From Mycobacterium sp. 852002-51961_SCH5331710 (GTDB lineage Bacteria > Actinomycetota > Actinomycetes > Mycobacteriales > Mycobacteriaceae), in assembly GCF_001665535.1 (NCBI RefSeq), contig NZ_LZSQ01000123.1, positions 124,001 to 188,000 of the forward strand: a DNA stretch of 64,000 bases, given 5' to 3'. Shown one piece after another: positions 17,392-25,741 of this stretch. Below the pieces are notes generated by a model that saw nothing but the letters and a program-made list of their open reading frames with translations, ran no database searches and was not told the DNA's origin. A program made the translations under genes and the position numbers. The first letter of the stretch is position 1. Each line of letters opens with the position of its first letter.

Positions 17392-18243
17392 GTGACGGCG
17401 ATCAACCGACCCCTGGAAGGCCGAGTGGCATTCATCACCGGAGCCGCGCGCGGGCAGGGGCGGGCGCACGCGGTGCGGCTGGCCGGTGAGGGCGCCGACA
17501 TCATCGCGATCGACGTCTGCGCCCCGATATCGGAGACGATCACCTACCCGATGCCGACGTCGGAGGATCTGGCCGAGACGGTGCGCGCGGTCGAGGCGAC
17601 CGGCCGCAAGGTGCTCGCCCGCGAAGTCGACATTCGCGACCTGGCCGCGCTGCAGCAGGTGGTGGCCGACGGCGTCGAGCAGTTCGGCAGGCTCGACATC
17701 CTGGTGGCAAACGCCGGCGTGCTCAGCTGGGGCCGCATCTGGGAGATGTCGGAAGAGCAGTGGGACACCGTCATCGACGTCAACCTCAACGGGACGTGGC
17801 GCACCATCCGCGCCGCCCTGCCGGCGATGATCGCCGCGGGCAACGGTGGATCGGTCATCATCGTCAGTTCCTCGGCCGGGTTGAAGGCCACGCCGGGCAA
17901 CGCGCACTACGCGGCATCCAAGCACGGACTGACCGCGCTGACCAACGCGCTGGCCATCGAGGCCGGCGAGTTCGGGATCCGGGTGAACTCGATTCACCCG
18001 TACTCGATCGAGACGCCGATGGTCGAGAAGGACGCGATGATGGCGATCTTTGCCAAGTATCCGAGCTATCTGCACAGTTTCGCTCCGATGCCGTACCAGC
18101 CGCTCGACGAGGAGAACAAGGGGCTTCAGGGGTTCATGGAGCCCGAAGAGGTGGCCGACGTCGTCGCGTGGCTCGCCGGTGACGGTTCGAAGACGCTCTC
18201 CGGCAGCCAGATCGCGGTCGACCGCGGCGCCATGAAGCACTGA
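17392..18243 (+). CDS. Mycofactocin-coupled short-chain dehydrogenase/reductase (Rv0687-like)
   Basis: 283 residues. NAD-binding motif TGAARGQGRAHAVRLAGEGA followed by DIIAIDVC, then NAGVLS, the catalytic Ser in SSSAG and YAASKHG (Tyr-x-x-x-Lys). The AARGQGR-H and AIDVCAPI features and the insert after the second strand are those of the mycofactocin-coupled carveol-dehydrogenase-like SDR group, which keep tightly bound NAD and pass electrons to mycofactocin. GTG 17392 has AGGAG upstream. It is monocistronic behind a KstR-type site, about 9 kb from mftA as in M. tuberculosis order. Substrate, probably an alcohol derived from lipid or sterol, is unproven. Confidence 0.88.
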   Translation: MTAINRPLEGRVAFITGAARGQGRAHAVRLAGEGADIIAIDVCAPISETITYPMPTSEDLAETVRAVEATGRKVLAREVDIRDLAALQQVVADGVEQFGRLDILVANAGVLSWGRIWEMSEEQWDTVIDVNLNGTWRTIRAALPAMIAAGNGGSVIIVSSSAGLKATPGNAHYAASKHGLTALTNALAIEAGEFGIRVNSIHPYSIETPMVEKDAMMAIFAKYPSYLHSFAPMPYQPLDEENKGLQGFMEPEEVADVVAWLAGDGSKTLSGSQIAVDRGAMKH

Positions 18244-18252
18244 CTTTTCCTC

Positions 18253-18312
18253 GCGAACAGACACAAAACTGCCCAATTTCCGCCGATTTCCGGCAGTTTT
18301 GCGTCTGCTCGC
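18253..18312. repeat. Long imperfect inverted repeat between convergent genes
   Basis: Arms 18253-18273 and 18292-18312 pair over 21 nt with two mismatches, around an 18-nt loop. The inner part reads CAAAACTGCC ... GGCAGTTTTG. It lies between the SDR and rocD stops and could terminate both. The sequence looks like a dispersed mycobacterial intergenic repeat (memory, not checked). Confidence 0.7.
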
Positions 18313-18317
18313 CGGAC

Positions 18318-19523
18318 TCAGGGGACCAGCACGGCGGCGAACTGGTCGATGGCCCAGTCGATTTCGGCCTCGGTGATCACCAGCGGAGGAGCGAACCTCA
18401 GCGCCAAACCGTGGGTGTCCTTGACGAGGACGCCGCGCTGCGCCAGGCGCAGGCTGACTTGTTTGGCGGTGCCCGAGCGCGGGTCGATGTCGACGCCGGC
18501 CCACAAACCCTTACCGCGGACCGCCACGACGCCGTGACCGATCAGCGACCGCAGCCGCCGGTGCAGATGTGCGCCGAGTTCGGCTGAGCGGCGCTGGAAT
18601 TCGCCTCGCCGCAGAATCGCCACCACGGCCGCCCCGATCGCCGCGGCCAGCGGATTGCCTCCGAATGTCGAGCCGTGCTCTCCGGGATGCAACACGCCGA
18701 GGACGTCAGAGTCGGCGACCACCGCCGACACCGGCATCACGCCTCCGCCGAGGGCCTTCCCGAGCAGGTACACGTCGGGCGTCACATCCCAGTGCTCGCA
18801 GGCGAACGTCGTGCCGGTGCGCGCCAGACCGGACTGGATCTCGTCGGCGATCAACAGCACATTGCGCTGCGTGCACAACGCGCGCAGGCGGGGCAGGAAG
18901 TCGTCGGGCGGAACGATGATCCCCGCCTCGCCCTGGATCGGTTCGATCAGCACCGCGACCGTGTTCTCGTCGATCGCGTCGGCGAAGGCATCGGCGTCGC
19001 CGAACGGCGCGACGCGAAATCCGGGGGTGTACGGGCCGAAGCCGCGGCGGGCCGTCTCGTCGTCGGAGAAGCTGATGATCGTGGTGGTGCGGCCGTGGAA
19101 GTTGTTGTGTGCCACCACGATATTCGCGGCATGCGCCGGAACGCCCTTGACGTCGGTGCCCCATTTGCGGGCGACCTTGATGCCGCTCTCGACGGCCTCG
19201 GCGCCGCTGTTCATCGGCAGCACCATGTCCTTGCCGCACAGGTCGGCCAACGCCGCGCAGAAAGGCGCCAGACGGTCGGAGTGGAACGCTCGGCTGACCA
19301 ACGTCACGGTGTCCAGCTGGGCATGCGCGACGGCGGTGATTTCGGGGTTGCGGTGCCCGAAGTTCACCGCCGAATACGCCGCGAGACAGTCCAGGTAGCG
19401 ACGGCCCTCCACGTCGGTGATCCACGCGCCCTCGGCGCTGGCGGCGACAACCGGAAGCGGCGCGTAGTTGTGCGCCACGCAGCGGTCGTCGATCGCGGCG
19501 CCCGTCGCCTCCAGAGTGGTCAC
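18318..19523 (-). CDS. rocD: Ornithine aminotransferase
   Basis: 401 residues, class III PLP-dependent aminotransferase. It has the NSGAEAVESGIKVARKWG cofactor-binding segment, NFHGRTTTIISFS, LIADEIQSGLARTG and the PLP lysine in LLGKALGGGV (Lys256). It converts ornithine and 2-oxoglutarate to glutamate semialdehyde and glutamate. GTG 19523 overlaps the stop of the upstream amidinotransferase (GTGA), so the two enzymes are co-translated, as expected if one makes ornithine for the other. In M. tuberculosis this gene is split (rocD1/rocD2); here it is intact. Confidence 0.93.
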   Translation of the reverse strand: MTTLEATGAAIDDRCVAHNYAPLPVVAASAEGAWITDVEGRRYLDCLAAYSAVNFGHRNPEITAVAHAQLDTVTLVSRAFHSDRLAPFCAALADLCGKDMVLPMNSGAEAVESGIKVARKWGTDVKGVPAHAANIVVAHNNFHGRTTTIISFSDDETARRGFGPYTPGFRVAPFGDADAFADAIDENTVAVLIEPIQGEAGIIVPPDDFLPRLRALCTQRNVLLIADEIQSGLARTGTTFACEHWDVTPDVYLLGKALGGGVMPVSAVVADSDVLGVLHPGEHGSTFGGNPLAAAIGAAVVAILRRGEFQRRSAELGAHLHRRLRSLIGHGVVAVRGKGLWAGVDIDPRSGTAKQVSLRLAQRGVLVKDTHGLALRFAPPLVITEAEIDWAIDQFAAVLVP

Positions 19524-20371
19524 GGATGCACCTCCAATGTGCAGCATTTGATCGATCCGCCGCCCTTGAGCAGTTCGGAGAGATCGACGCCGACGGGGTT
19601 GAACCCTGCCTCGCGGAGCTGGGCGGCGAAGCCGGTGGCCGCGGCGGGTAGCACGACGTTGTACCCGTCGGAGACCACGTTGAGGCCGAGGACGTAGGCG
19701 TCGGCACTTGCGACCTCGATCGCGTCGGGGAACAGCGTCCGCAGGCTCACCCGCGAGGTGTCGCTGAACGCCGGCGGGTAGTACGCGACCGTCGTGTCGT
19801 CGAGCACCGCGAGCGCGGTGTCGAGGTGGTAGAACCGCGGATCGACCAGCTCGAAGCTGTAGGTGGCGAGTCCCAACAACTGCGCGATCTCGTCGTGGGC
19901 TCGGCGATCGGTCCGGAATCCGTAGCCCGCCAACAGGATCGAACCGGCGGTGAGCAGGTCGCCCTGGCCCTCGTTGATGTGGCGGGTCTGCACGGGTTGA
20001 TACCCGTGCTGGGACATCCACTCTGCGTACGCGAACGCTTCGGCCGCGCGCTGCGGGTAGGCGAACCTCGCGACGACCGCGACGCCGCTCGCGATCAGGC
20101 CGCCGTTGGCGGCGTAGACCATGTCGGGCAGCCCCGGGACCGGATCGACGATGTCGACAACGTGCCCGAGCCCCTTGTACGTCCGGCACAACGTCTCCCA
20201 CTGGGCGAGGGCCAGCTCGGTGTCGACGGGCGTCGCGGTATTCATCCACGGGTTGATCACGTACTCGACCGCGAAGTAGGTCGGCGGGGTCATGACGTAG
20301 TGACGCAGGCGCGCCCGCCGCCGGGAGGGCGGGTTCGGCTGGCGTGCCGCGGCGACATCGATAACCGTCAT
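19520..20371 (-). CDS. Amidinotransferase-fold hydrolase: dimethylargininase or arginine dihydrolase (Rv2323c-like)
   Basis: 283 residues. Starts with YVMTPPTYFAVEYVINPWMN, a segment typical of the DDAH/ArgZ branch, followed by NGGLIA, the HINEGQGDLLTAG loop (Glu/Asp) and a C-terminal GGSIKCCTLEVHP carrying the candidate nucleophile Cys (276 or 277). The fold cleaves guanidino groups. Annotated relatives are called dimethylargininase (giving citrulline), but the INPWM motif also resembles cyanobacterial arginine dihydrolase, which gives ornithine and two ammonia. Coupling to rocD favours an ornithine-forming reaction. Divergent from the AsnC-type gene. Confidence 0.8.
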   Translation of the reverse strand: MTVIDVAAARQPNPPSRRRARLRHYVMTPPTYFAVEYVINPWMNTATPVDTELALAQWETLCRTYKGLGHVVDIVDPVPGLPDMVYAANGGLIASGVAVVARFAYPQRAAEAFAYAEWMSQHGYQPVQTRHINEGQGDLLTAGSILLAGYGFRTDRRAHDEIAQLLGLATYSFELVDPRFYHLDTALAVLDDTTVAYYPPAFSDTSRVSLRTLFPDAIEVASADAYVLGLNVVSDGYNVVLPAAATGFAAQLREAGFNPVGVDLSELLKGGGSIKCCTLEVHP

Positions 20372-20399
20372 GAATCCACGGTAGGGATGCCCTTGGACG

Positions 20400-20416
20400 C
20401 AATCAATCGTTGATTG
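20400..20416. promoter_or_regulatory. Palindrome in the ddaH/AsnC intergenic region, likely Lrp/AsnC operator
   Basis: CAATCAA-TCG-TTGATTG is a perfect 7-bp inverted repeat. A second weaker one, AATC-AGC-GATT, sits at 20456-20466. Between them a -10-like TATAGT (20444-20449) faces the regulator gene. Two sites in a divergent promoter are common for Lrp/AsnC proteins, which wrap DNA. Confidence 0.6.
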
Positions 20417-20485
20417 TTGCGTGTCTACCAGCGAAAGATTGCGTATAGTTCGTCAAATCAGCGATTCATTGTGCGGAGGTGTCGG

Positions 20486-20932
20486 ATGAACCGCCTCGAC
20501 GCGACCGACGAGCAGATCCTCGCCGCCCTCACGGACGACGCGCGCGCAACGTTCGCCGAGATCGGGGAGCGGGTCAACCTCTCCGCGCCCGCAGTGAAGC
20601 GCCGGGTCGACCGCATGCTCGACACCGGAGTCATCCGCGGCTTCACCACGGTCGTCGACCGGACCGCCCTGGGCTGGACCACCGAGGCCTACGTACAGGT
20701 GTTCCGTCACGGAACCATTGCCCCAGAACGGTTGCGGGCGGCCTGGATCGACATTCCGGAGGTGATCAGCGCCGCGACCGTCACCGGAACGGCCGATGCG
20801 ATCCTGCACGTCGTCGCACGCGACATGCGGCACCTGGAGGAGGCGCTGGAACGGATCCGCTCGGCCGCCGAGGTCGAGCGCAGCGAGAGCATCGTGGTGC
20901 TGACGAACGTGATCGACCGCGATCGAGGCTGA
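20486..20932 (+). CDS. Lrp/AsnC-family transcriptional regulator
   Basis: 148 residues. HTH: LDATDEQILAALTDDARATF ... SAPAVKRRVDRMLDTGVI, then the ligand-binding RAM domain (VISAATVTGTADAILHVVARD). ATG 20486 has CGGAGG upstream; a longer frame from 20414 lacks a ribosome site. Divergent from the amidinotransferase-rocD pair, as in M. tuberculosis Rv2324, so it most likely controls that pair in response to arginine or ornithine. Confidence 0.88.
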   Translation: MNRLDATDEQILAALTDDARATFAEIGERVNLSAPAVKRRVDRMLDTGVIRGFTTVVDRTALGWTTEAYVQVFRHGTIAPERLRAAWIDIPEVISAATVTGTADAILHVVARDMRHLEEALERIRSAAEVERSESIVVLTNVIDRDRG

Positions 20933-20989
20933 GCACCAATGGCCGGGGTGGCGGACAAATCGCCGTAGGGATCGTGTAAGAAACTGCCC

Positions 20990-22165
20990 ATGACCACATC
21001 AGCGGGCATCGTCATCGTCGGCGGCGGACTCGCGGCCGCCCGTACCGCCGAGCAGCTGCGGCGATCGGAGTACACCGGCACGGTCACGATCGTCAGCGAC
21101 GAGGACCATCTGCCGTACGACCGGCCCCCGCTGTCGAAGGAGGTGTTGCGCGCCGAGACCGACGACGTCACCCTCAAGCCCGCGGAGTTCTACGAGGAGA
21201 ACAACATCACCGTGCGGCTCGGCAACGGCGCACGGTCCCTCGACACGGCCGCGCAGACCGTCACGCTCGCGGACGGATCGGAGCTGGGTTACGACGAGCT
21301 CATCATCGCTACCGGTCTGGTGCCCAAGCGGATTCCGTCCTTCCCCGATCTCGCGGGCATCCACGTGCTGCGGAACTACGACGAGAGCGTGGCCCTGCGC
21401 CAGGAGGCCGGGTCGGCTCGGCGCGCCGTGGTCGTCGGGGCCGGGTTCATCGGCTGTGAGGTCGCGGCGAGCCTGCGCAAACTCGGCGTCGAGGTGGCGC
21501 TGGTGGAGCCGCAGCCGACGCCGCTGGCGGCCGTGCTCGGCGAGCAGATCGGCGAGCTGGTGGCCCGGGTGCACCGCGCCGAGGGTGTCGACGTCCGCTG
21601 CGGCGTGGGCGTCGCGGAGGTGCGCGGTTCGGATCGCGTCGAGAAGGTGGTCCTCGGCGACGGCACCGAACTCGACGCCGATCTGGTGGTCGTCGGCATC
21701 GGCTCGCATCCGGCGACCGAATGGCTCGAGGGCAGCGGCATCAAGCTCGACAACGGCGTCGTCTGCGATGACCACGGCCGCGCCAGTGCACCGCACGTCT
21801 GGGCCATCGGAGATGTCGCCTCATGGCGGCACAACCTCGGACATCAAGTGCGCGTTGAACATTGGAGCAACGTCGCCGACCAGGCCCGGGTTCTGGTGCC
21901 CACGATGCTGGGGCAGGAACCCCCGACCGCGGTCTCCGTGCCGTACTTCTGGAGCGACCAGTACGACGTCAAGATCCAGTGTCTGGGCGAACCGGAGGCA
22001 GAAGACGTCGTCCACATCGTCGAGGACGACGGGCGCAAGTTCCTCGCGTACTACGAGCGTGCCGGCGTGGTCGCCGGAGTCGTGGGCGGCGGCATGCCGG
22101 GCAAGGTGATGAAGGCGCGCGCCAAGATCGCGGCGCGCGCACCCATCGCCGACCTCCTCGGCTGA
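20990..22165 (+). CDS. FAD-dependent ferredoxin/rubredoxin reductase (Rv0688-like)
   Basis: 391 residues. FAD motif IVIVGGGLAAARTAEQLR at residues 7-24, the YDRPPLSKEVL segment of oxygenase-coupled reductases, second dinucleotide motif VVVGAGFIGCEVAASL for NAD(P)H, and the FAD-binding VWAIGDVA. The C-terminal reductase domain has YFWSDQYDVKIQ. It passes electrons from NAD(P)H to a ferredoxin, often one serving a P450. Two P450 genes lie 14 kb downstream, but no ferredoxin gene is visible in the window. Confidence 0.88.
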   Translation: MTTSAGIVIVGGGLAAARTAEQLRRSEYTGTVTIVSDEDHLPYDRPPLSKEVLRAETDDVTLKPAEFYEENNITVRLGNGARSLDTAAQTVTLADGSELGYDELIIATGLVPKRIPSFPDLAGIHVLRNYDESVALRQEAGSARRAVVVGAGFIGCEVAASLRKLGVEVALVEPQPTPLAAVLGEQIGELVARVHRAEGVDVRCGVGVAEVRGSDRVEKVVLGDGTELDADLVVVGIGSHPATEWLEGSGIKLDNGVVCDDHGRASAPHVWAIGDVASWRHNLGHQVRVEHWSNVADQARVLVPTMLGQEPPTAVSVPYFWSDQYDVKIQCLGEPEAEDVVHIVEDDGRKFLAYYERAGVVAGVVGGGMPGKVMKARAKIAARAPIADLLG

Positions 22166-23452
22166 CTAGTGCTCGCCGAGGTAGAACCGGACGCCCTGGT
22201 CGTCGGCGCACAGCGCGGATTTACCGTAGGGCTGCTGTGACGGCTCGTCGATGACGGTGCCGCCGGCCTCGCGCACCCGCGCCACCGCGGCGTCGACATC
22301 GGCGACGGTCCACATCGGCACGGTCACCGCTTCGGAGTTGCCGCCGGCGACACCGGACATCGGGTGCGTCTCGCGCACCCCCCAGCCGTCGTCGATGCGC
22401 CCGGGTTCGAACGTCCAGAACAGCACCCTGCTGTAGAACGCCTTGAACGCCGCGGAGTCCGGCACCTGGTAGGTGATGTACGAAAGTTCGCCTGGCCCAG
22501 TGCCGTTGAGCGCCGGGCGCGCCGTTCCGGGCACCGGCCGGAAGACCGCGAACGCCGTACCGGCGGCGTCGGTGGCGTCGAGCACGGTCCCGAAGTCGAA
22601 CTCACCGATGGTGCCGACCGTGCCGCCACCGTCGATGATCGAGCGCCGCGCACCGTCGAGATCGGTGACCGCGTAGCAGCACAGCATGCCCTGCGGACTG
22701 TCGACGCTGAAGATGCCGATCCGCTGGTCGGTGTTGGTCACCTGGTGGGTCGACGGGTCGTAGTGCCAACCGAGGACGTGACCATAGAACGCCGCGGCCC
22801 GCTCGGCGTCGGGCACCCACACCGAGACATAGCCGACGTCGCCGTGCTGAATCGGGACGGCCGTGCCCGTCACCGGCCCGGTGAGCATCCAGCGGTGGCC
22901 GAACGGATCGATGATCGCCGCGTTGCGGGCCCCGTAGTTCTCGTACGGTTCCCGTTGTACCTGCGCGCCGTGCCGCCGTGCCCGCTCCAGCGTCGTGTCG
23001 GTGTCGCCGACATTCAGCTGCAAGCTGACCGAAACCGATTGCGGTGACGGTGCTTTCAGGCCGATCTCGGGATACTCGTCGGCGAGGTATAACACCCCGT
23101 CGCCGACGGCCAACTCGGCATGGCCGATGCGGCCGTCGTCCATCTCGACGGGCTCGCCGACCACCGTTGCCCCGAACACGTCGCCGTACCAGGCGATGGC
23201 GCGGCGCGCATCGGCGACGGCCAGGTACGGCAGCGCAGCGGAGCGCGGCGGTGTGTCCGGTGTGATCGACGTGGTGTCGGGCAGTTCGGCGAGTGCGGTG
23301 TCCGTGCCGCTCATGACGACCTCCTGGCTTCGATTTGGTAGTGAAAGCGCCGACTCCAGCCGCGCGCGCAGCCGGGCGGCGAACGCCGGGTCGGGGGCGA
23401 CCGGAAGCTCGTCGCCGCGCAGCACGTCCAGCGGATCGTGGCTGTTGTTCAC
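22166..23452 (-). CDS. Triple VOC (glyoxalase/bleomycin-resistance) domain protein
   Basis: 428 residues from GTG 23452, which overlaps the sigma-factor stop (GTGA). Three VOC modules follow each other: about 75-195 (LPYLAVADARRAIAWYGDVFG), about 200-310 (VGYVSVWVPDAERAAAFYGHV) and about 315-428 (ELSYITYQVPDSAAFKAFYS). A separate N-terminal piece, DPLDVLRGDELPVAPDPAFA, precedes them. An ATG at 23314 has a perfect AGGAGG and would drop this piece (382 residues). VOC proteins bind metals and small electrophiles. The partner ECF factor suggests a stress- or detoxification role; substrate unknown. Confidence 0.8.
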   Translation of the reverse strand: MNNSHDPLDVLRGDELPVAPDPAFAARLRARLESALSLPNRSQEVVMSGTDTALAELPDTTSITPDTPPRSAALPYLAVADARRAIAWYGDVFGATVVGEPVEMDDGRIGHAELAVGDGVLYLADEYPEIGLKAPSPQSVSVSLQLNVGDTDTTLERARRHGAQVQREPYENYGARNAAIIDPFGHRWMLTGPVTGTAVPIQHGDVGYVSVWVPDAERAAAFYGHVLGWHYDPSTHQVTNTDQRIGIFSVDSPQGMLCCYAVTDLDGARRSIIDGGGTVGTIGEFDFGTVLDATDAAGTAFAVFRPVPGTARPALNGTGPGELSYITYQVPDSAAFKAFYSRVLFWTFEPGRIDDGWGVRETHPMSGVAGGNSEAVTVPMWTVADVDAAVARVREAGGTVIDEPSQQPYGKSALCADDQGVRFYLGEH

Positions 23453-23973
23453 GGCTGCCTCCCTTCCGGTTCCGGGTAGTGAGCGCGAAATGCCCTGCGG
23501 GCCCGCACCAGCAGCGCCTCGGTGGCGTGCACCGTGCGGCCGATCAGTTCGGCGCACTCGGGCACCGAGCAGTCGTCCATGTAGCGCAGTGCCAGGACCG
23601 TGCGGTGCTGTTCGGGCAGCTTGGCCAGCACGCTTTCGGCGACGATGCGGTCGAGCTCGGCATCCCAGTCGTCCGGCGGCTCGACAGGTTCGGGCAGGTC
23701 GGCGACCGGGGTGCTGAACCGGTCGTGGCGGCGCCGGTAGTGGTCGGCCAGCTTGTGGCGCGCCACCCCGAGCAACCACGGCACGGTCATCGGCGGCGGA
23801 GCGGTCTTCCTGGCGGCATCCATCGCCGCCAGAAAGGTTTCCGACGTCAGGTCTTCGGCGGTTCCACGGTCACCACAGCGGCGGACGAAGTATCCGTACA
23901 CCACCGGTAGCGCTTCGTCGTACAGCGTCAGCAGTTGCCGTGGAGCGTCGGTGCCGTGCGGTTCGGCGCTCAC
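23449..23973 (-). CDS. ECF-type RNA polymerase sigma factor
   Basis: 174 residues from GTG 23973. Region 2 is YDEALPVVYGYFVRRCGD ... AEDLTSETFLAAM ... PWLLGVARHKLADHYRR (core binding and -10 recognition). Region 4 is LAKLPEQHRTVLALRYMDD ... VPECAELIGRTVHATEALLVRARRAF (-35 recognition). No anti-sigma factor gene is adjacent; the co-translated VOC gene takes that place, and its N-terminal piece might act on the sigma factor. Weak ribosome site AAGG directly before the GTG. Confidence 0.9.
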   Translation of the reverse strand: MSAEPHGTDAPRQLLTLYDEALPVVYGYFVRRCGDRGTAEDLTSETFLAAMDAARKTAPPPMTVPWLLGVARHKLADHYRRRHDRFSTPVADLPEPVEPPDDWDAELDRIVAESVLAKLPEQHRTVLALRYMDDCSVPECAELIGRTVHATEALLVRARRAFRAHYPEPEGRQP

Positions 23974-24026
23974 ACCCTTATCGTCGCCATTGCGCGCCGA
24001 ACTCCGAGGGTCTTGTCGAAACTTTT

Positions 24027-25682
24027 TCAGTCCCGGTATTCGGGCGTCCACCGGACGTCCGCGATTCGCTGCGCCAGTTCCGCGGAGTTGCGCGCGGGCG
24101 CGACGCCGTCGGCGACGGCTTGTTCGGCCACGGCCTGGGCGATCCGCACCGCCACGTGCGGGACGTCCGACCACGCGGGCAACAGGGGTGCTGAAGGATC
24201 GCCGAGGGCGGGGGAGGACTCGCCGAGCGCGGCCGCCGCGGCGCGCATCATCTCGTCGGTCACCCGGGTCGCTTGCGCGGCGGTGACGGCCAGCCCCATC
24301 GCGGGGAAGATGTATGCGTTGTTGCATTGCGCGATCGGCCGCTCGACGCCGTCGCGCTGCAACGGCGCGAACGGGGAACCCGTCGCCACCAATGCGCGCC
24401 CGTCGGTCCAGGCGTCGAGCTCGGCCGGGTGGGCCTCCGCGCGGCTGGTCGGGTTCGACAACGGGAAGATGATCGGATGGTCGACCTTTGCGGCCATTTC
24501 GCGCACGATGTGCTCGGTGAACGCGCCTGTGGCGGTGGACAATCCGAGGAGTACACCGGCGTCGACGTGAGAGATGACGTCGGCCAGTTGGGCGGGTCCG
24601 GACAATCCCCAGCTCGCGACCCGGTCGGCCGGTTGCGCGAACATGCGCTGATCTGCCGACAGATCCGTGCGGTCGTCGGTGAGCAGGCCGTTGACGTCGA
24701 CGACCCAGATCCGCTCGTGCGCCTGTTGCGCGGACAGGCCCTCGGTGACCATCTGACGGTGCACCATCCCGAGAACCCCGATGCCCGCCGAGCCGGCGCC
24801 CAGCATCACCACCTGCTGCTCCGACAGCGGACGCCCCGCCACCTTGGCCGCGCCGTGCAGCGCCCCCAGCGTCACCGCGGCGGTGCCCTGGATGTCGTCG
24901 TTGAATGTCAGCAGCTGATCGCGGTAGCGCTGCAGGATCGGCAGTGCATGCGCGGTGGCGAAATCCTCCCACTGCAGAAGCACATCCGGCAGCTCCTCGC
25001 GCACGGTGGCGACGAATTCGTCTATGAATGAATAGTATTCGTCGTCGCTTATCCGGCGGTGACGCCAGCCGAGGTACTGCGGATCCTCGAGCAGCTCGAC
25101 GTTGTCGGTGCCCACGTCGAGCACGATCGGCAGCGTGCGGGCCGGGTCGATGCCGCCGATGAGCGTGTACAGCGAAAGCTTGCCGATCGGGATGCCCATG
25201 CCACCGATGCCTTGGTCGCCGAGCCCCAGGATGCGCTGTCCGTCGGTGACGACGATGACGTCGACCTCTCGGCGCGGACGGTTGCGCAGCACCTCGCGCA
25301 GGTATTCGCGGTCGGGATAGGAGACGAACAACCCCCGCGGACGTTGGTAGATCTCGCTGAAGCGTTGGCACGCCTCGCCGACGGTCGGCGTATAGACGGT
25401 CGGCATGGTTTCGGCGATGTGGTCGCGCAGCAGCCGATAGAACAACGTCTCGTTGCGGTCCTGCAGGTTTCGTAGGTAGATGTGCTTGTCCAGCGGCTCT
25501 CGACGCCTGCTGAACTCTCGCCACGAATGTTCGGTCTGCTGCTCGAGAGTCTTCTCGGCGGTGGGAAGCAGCCCCAGTAAACCGAATTCGCGACGCTCGT
25601 CGTGGGTGAAGGCGGTGCCCTTCGTCCACAGCGAGTCGAACAACAGGTCGTGACCCGTCTTATCGGAGCGATCCTCGGCCAT
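24027..25682 (-). CDS. NAD-dependent malic enzyme (malate dehydrogenase, decarboxylating)
   Basis: 551 residues, matching long malic enzymes. It has PTVYTPTVGEACQRFSEIY, VVTDGQRILGLGDQGIGGMG (malic enzyme signature), the metal-binding FNDDIQGTAAVTLGAL and the NAD-binding LGAGSAGIGV, plus PLSNPTSRAEA. It oxidatively decarboxylates malate to pyruvate and CO2, linking the TCA cycle to gluconeogenesis and redox supply. ATG 25682 has AAAGGA upstream. A longer frame continuing to 26360 is a read-through shadow. Related to M. tuberculosis mez, which lies elsewhere in that genome. Confidence 0.94.
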   Translation of the reverse strand: MAEDRSDKTGHDLLFDSLWTKGTAFTHDERREFGLLGLLPTAEKTLEQQTEHSWREFSRRREPLDKHIYLRNLQDRNETLFYRLLRDHIAETMPTVYTPTVGEACQRFSEIYQRPRGLFVSYPDREYLREVLRNRPRREVDVIVVTDGQRILGLGDQGIGGMGIPIGKLSLYTLIGGIDPARTLPIVLDVGTDNVELLEDPQYLGWRHRRISDDEYYSFIDEFVATVREELPDVLLQWEDFATAHALPILQRYRDQLLTFNDDIQGTAAVTLGALHGAAKVAGRPLSEQQVVMLGAGSAGIGVLGMVHRQMVTEGLSAQQAHERIWVVDVNGLLTDDRTDLSADQRMFAQPADRVASWGLSGPAQLADVISHVDAGVLLGLSTATGAFTEHIVREMAAKVDHPIIFPLSNPTSRAEAHPAELDAWTDGRALVATGSPFAPLQRDGVERPIAQCNNAYIFPAMGLAVTAAQATRVTDEMMRAAAAALGESSPALGDPSAPLLPAWSDVPHVAVRIAQAVAEQAVADGVAPARNSAELAQRIADVRWTPEYRD

Positions 25683-25741
25683 CGGTGTCCTTTCCGCGAC
25701 GGCCCCAAAGCTATCGCGGTGACCGAGTGCGCCGCGGTGAT

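Noticed and set aside
16552..18504. 650-codon minus-strand frame under arcA and the SDR gene
   Set aside because: Shadow of two real plus-strand genes, with Arg/His/Asp-rich composition and no motif.
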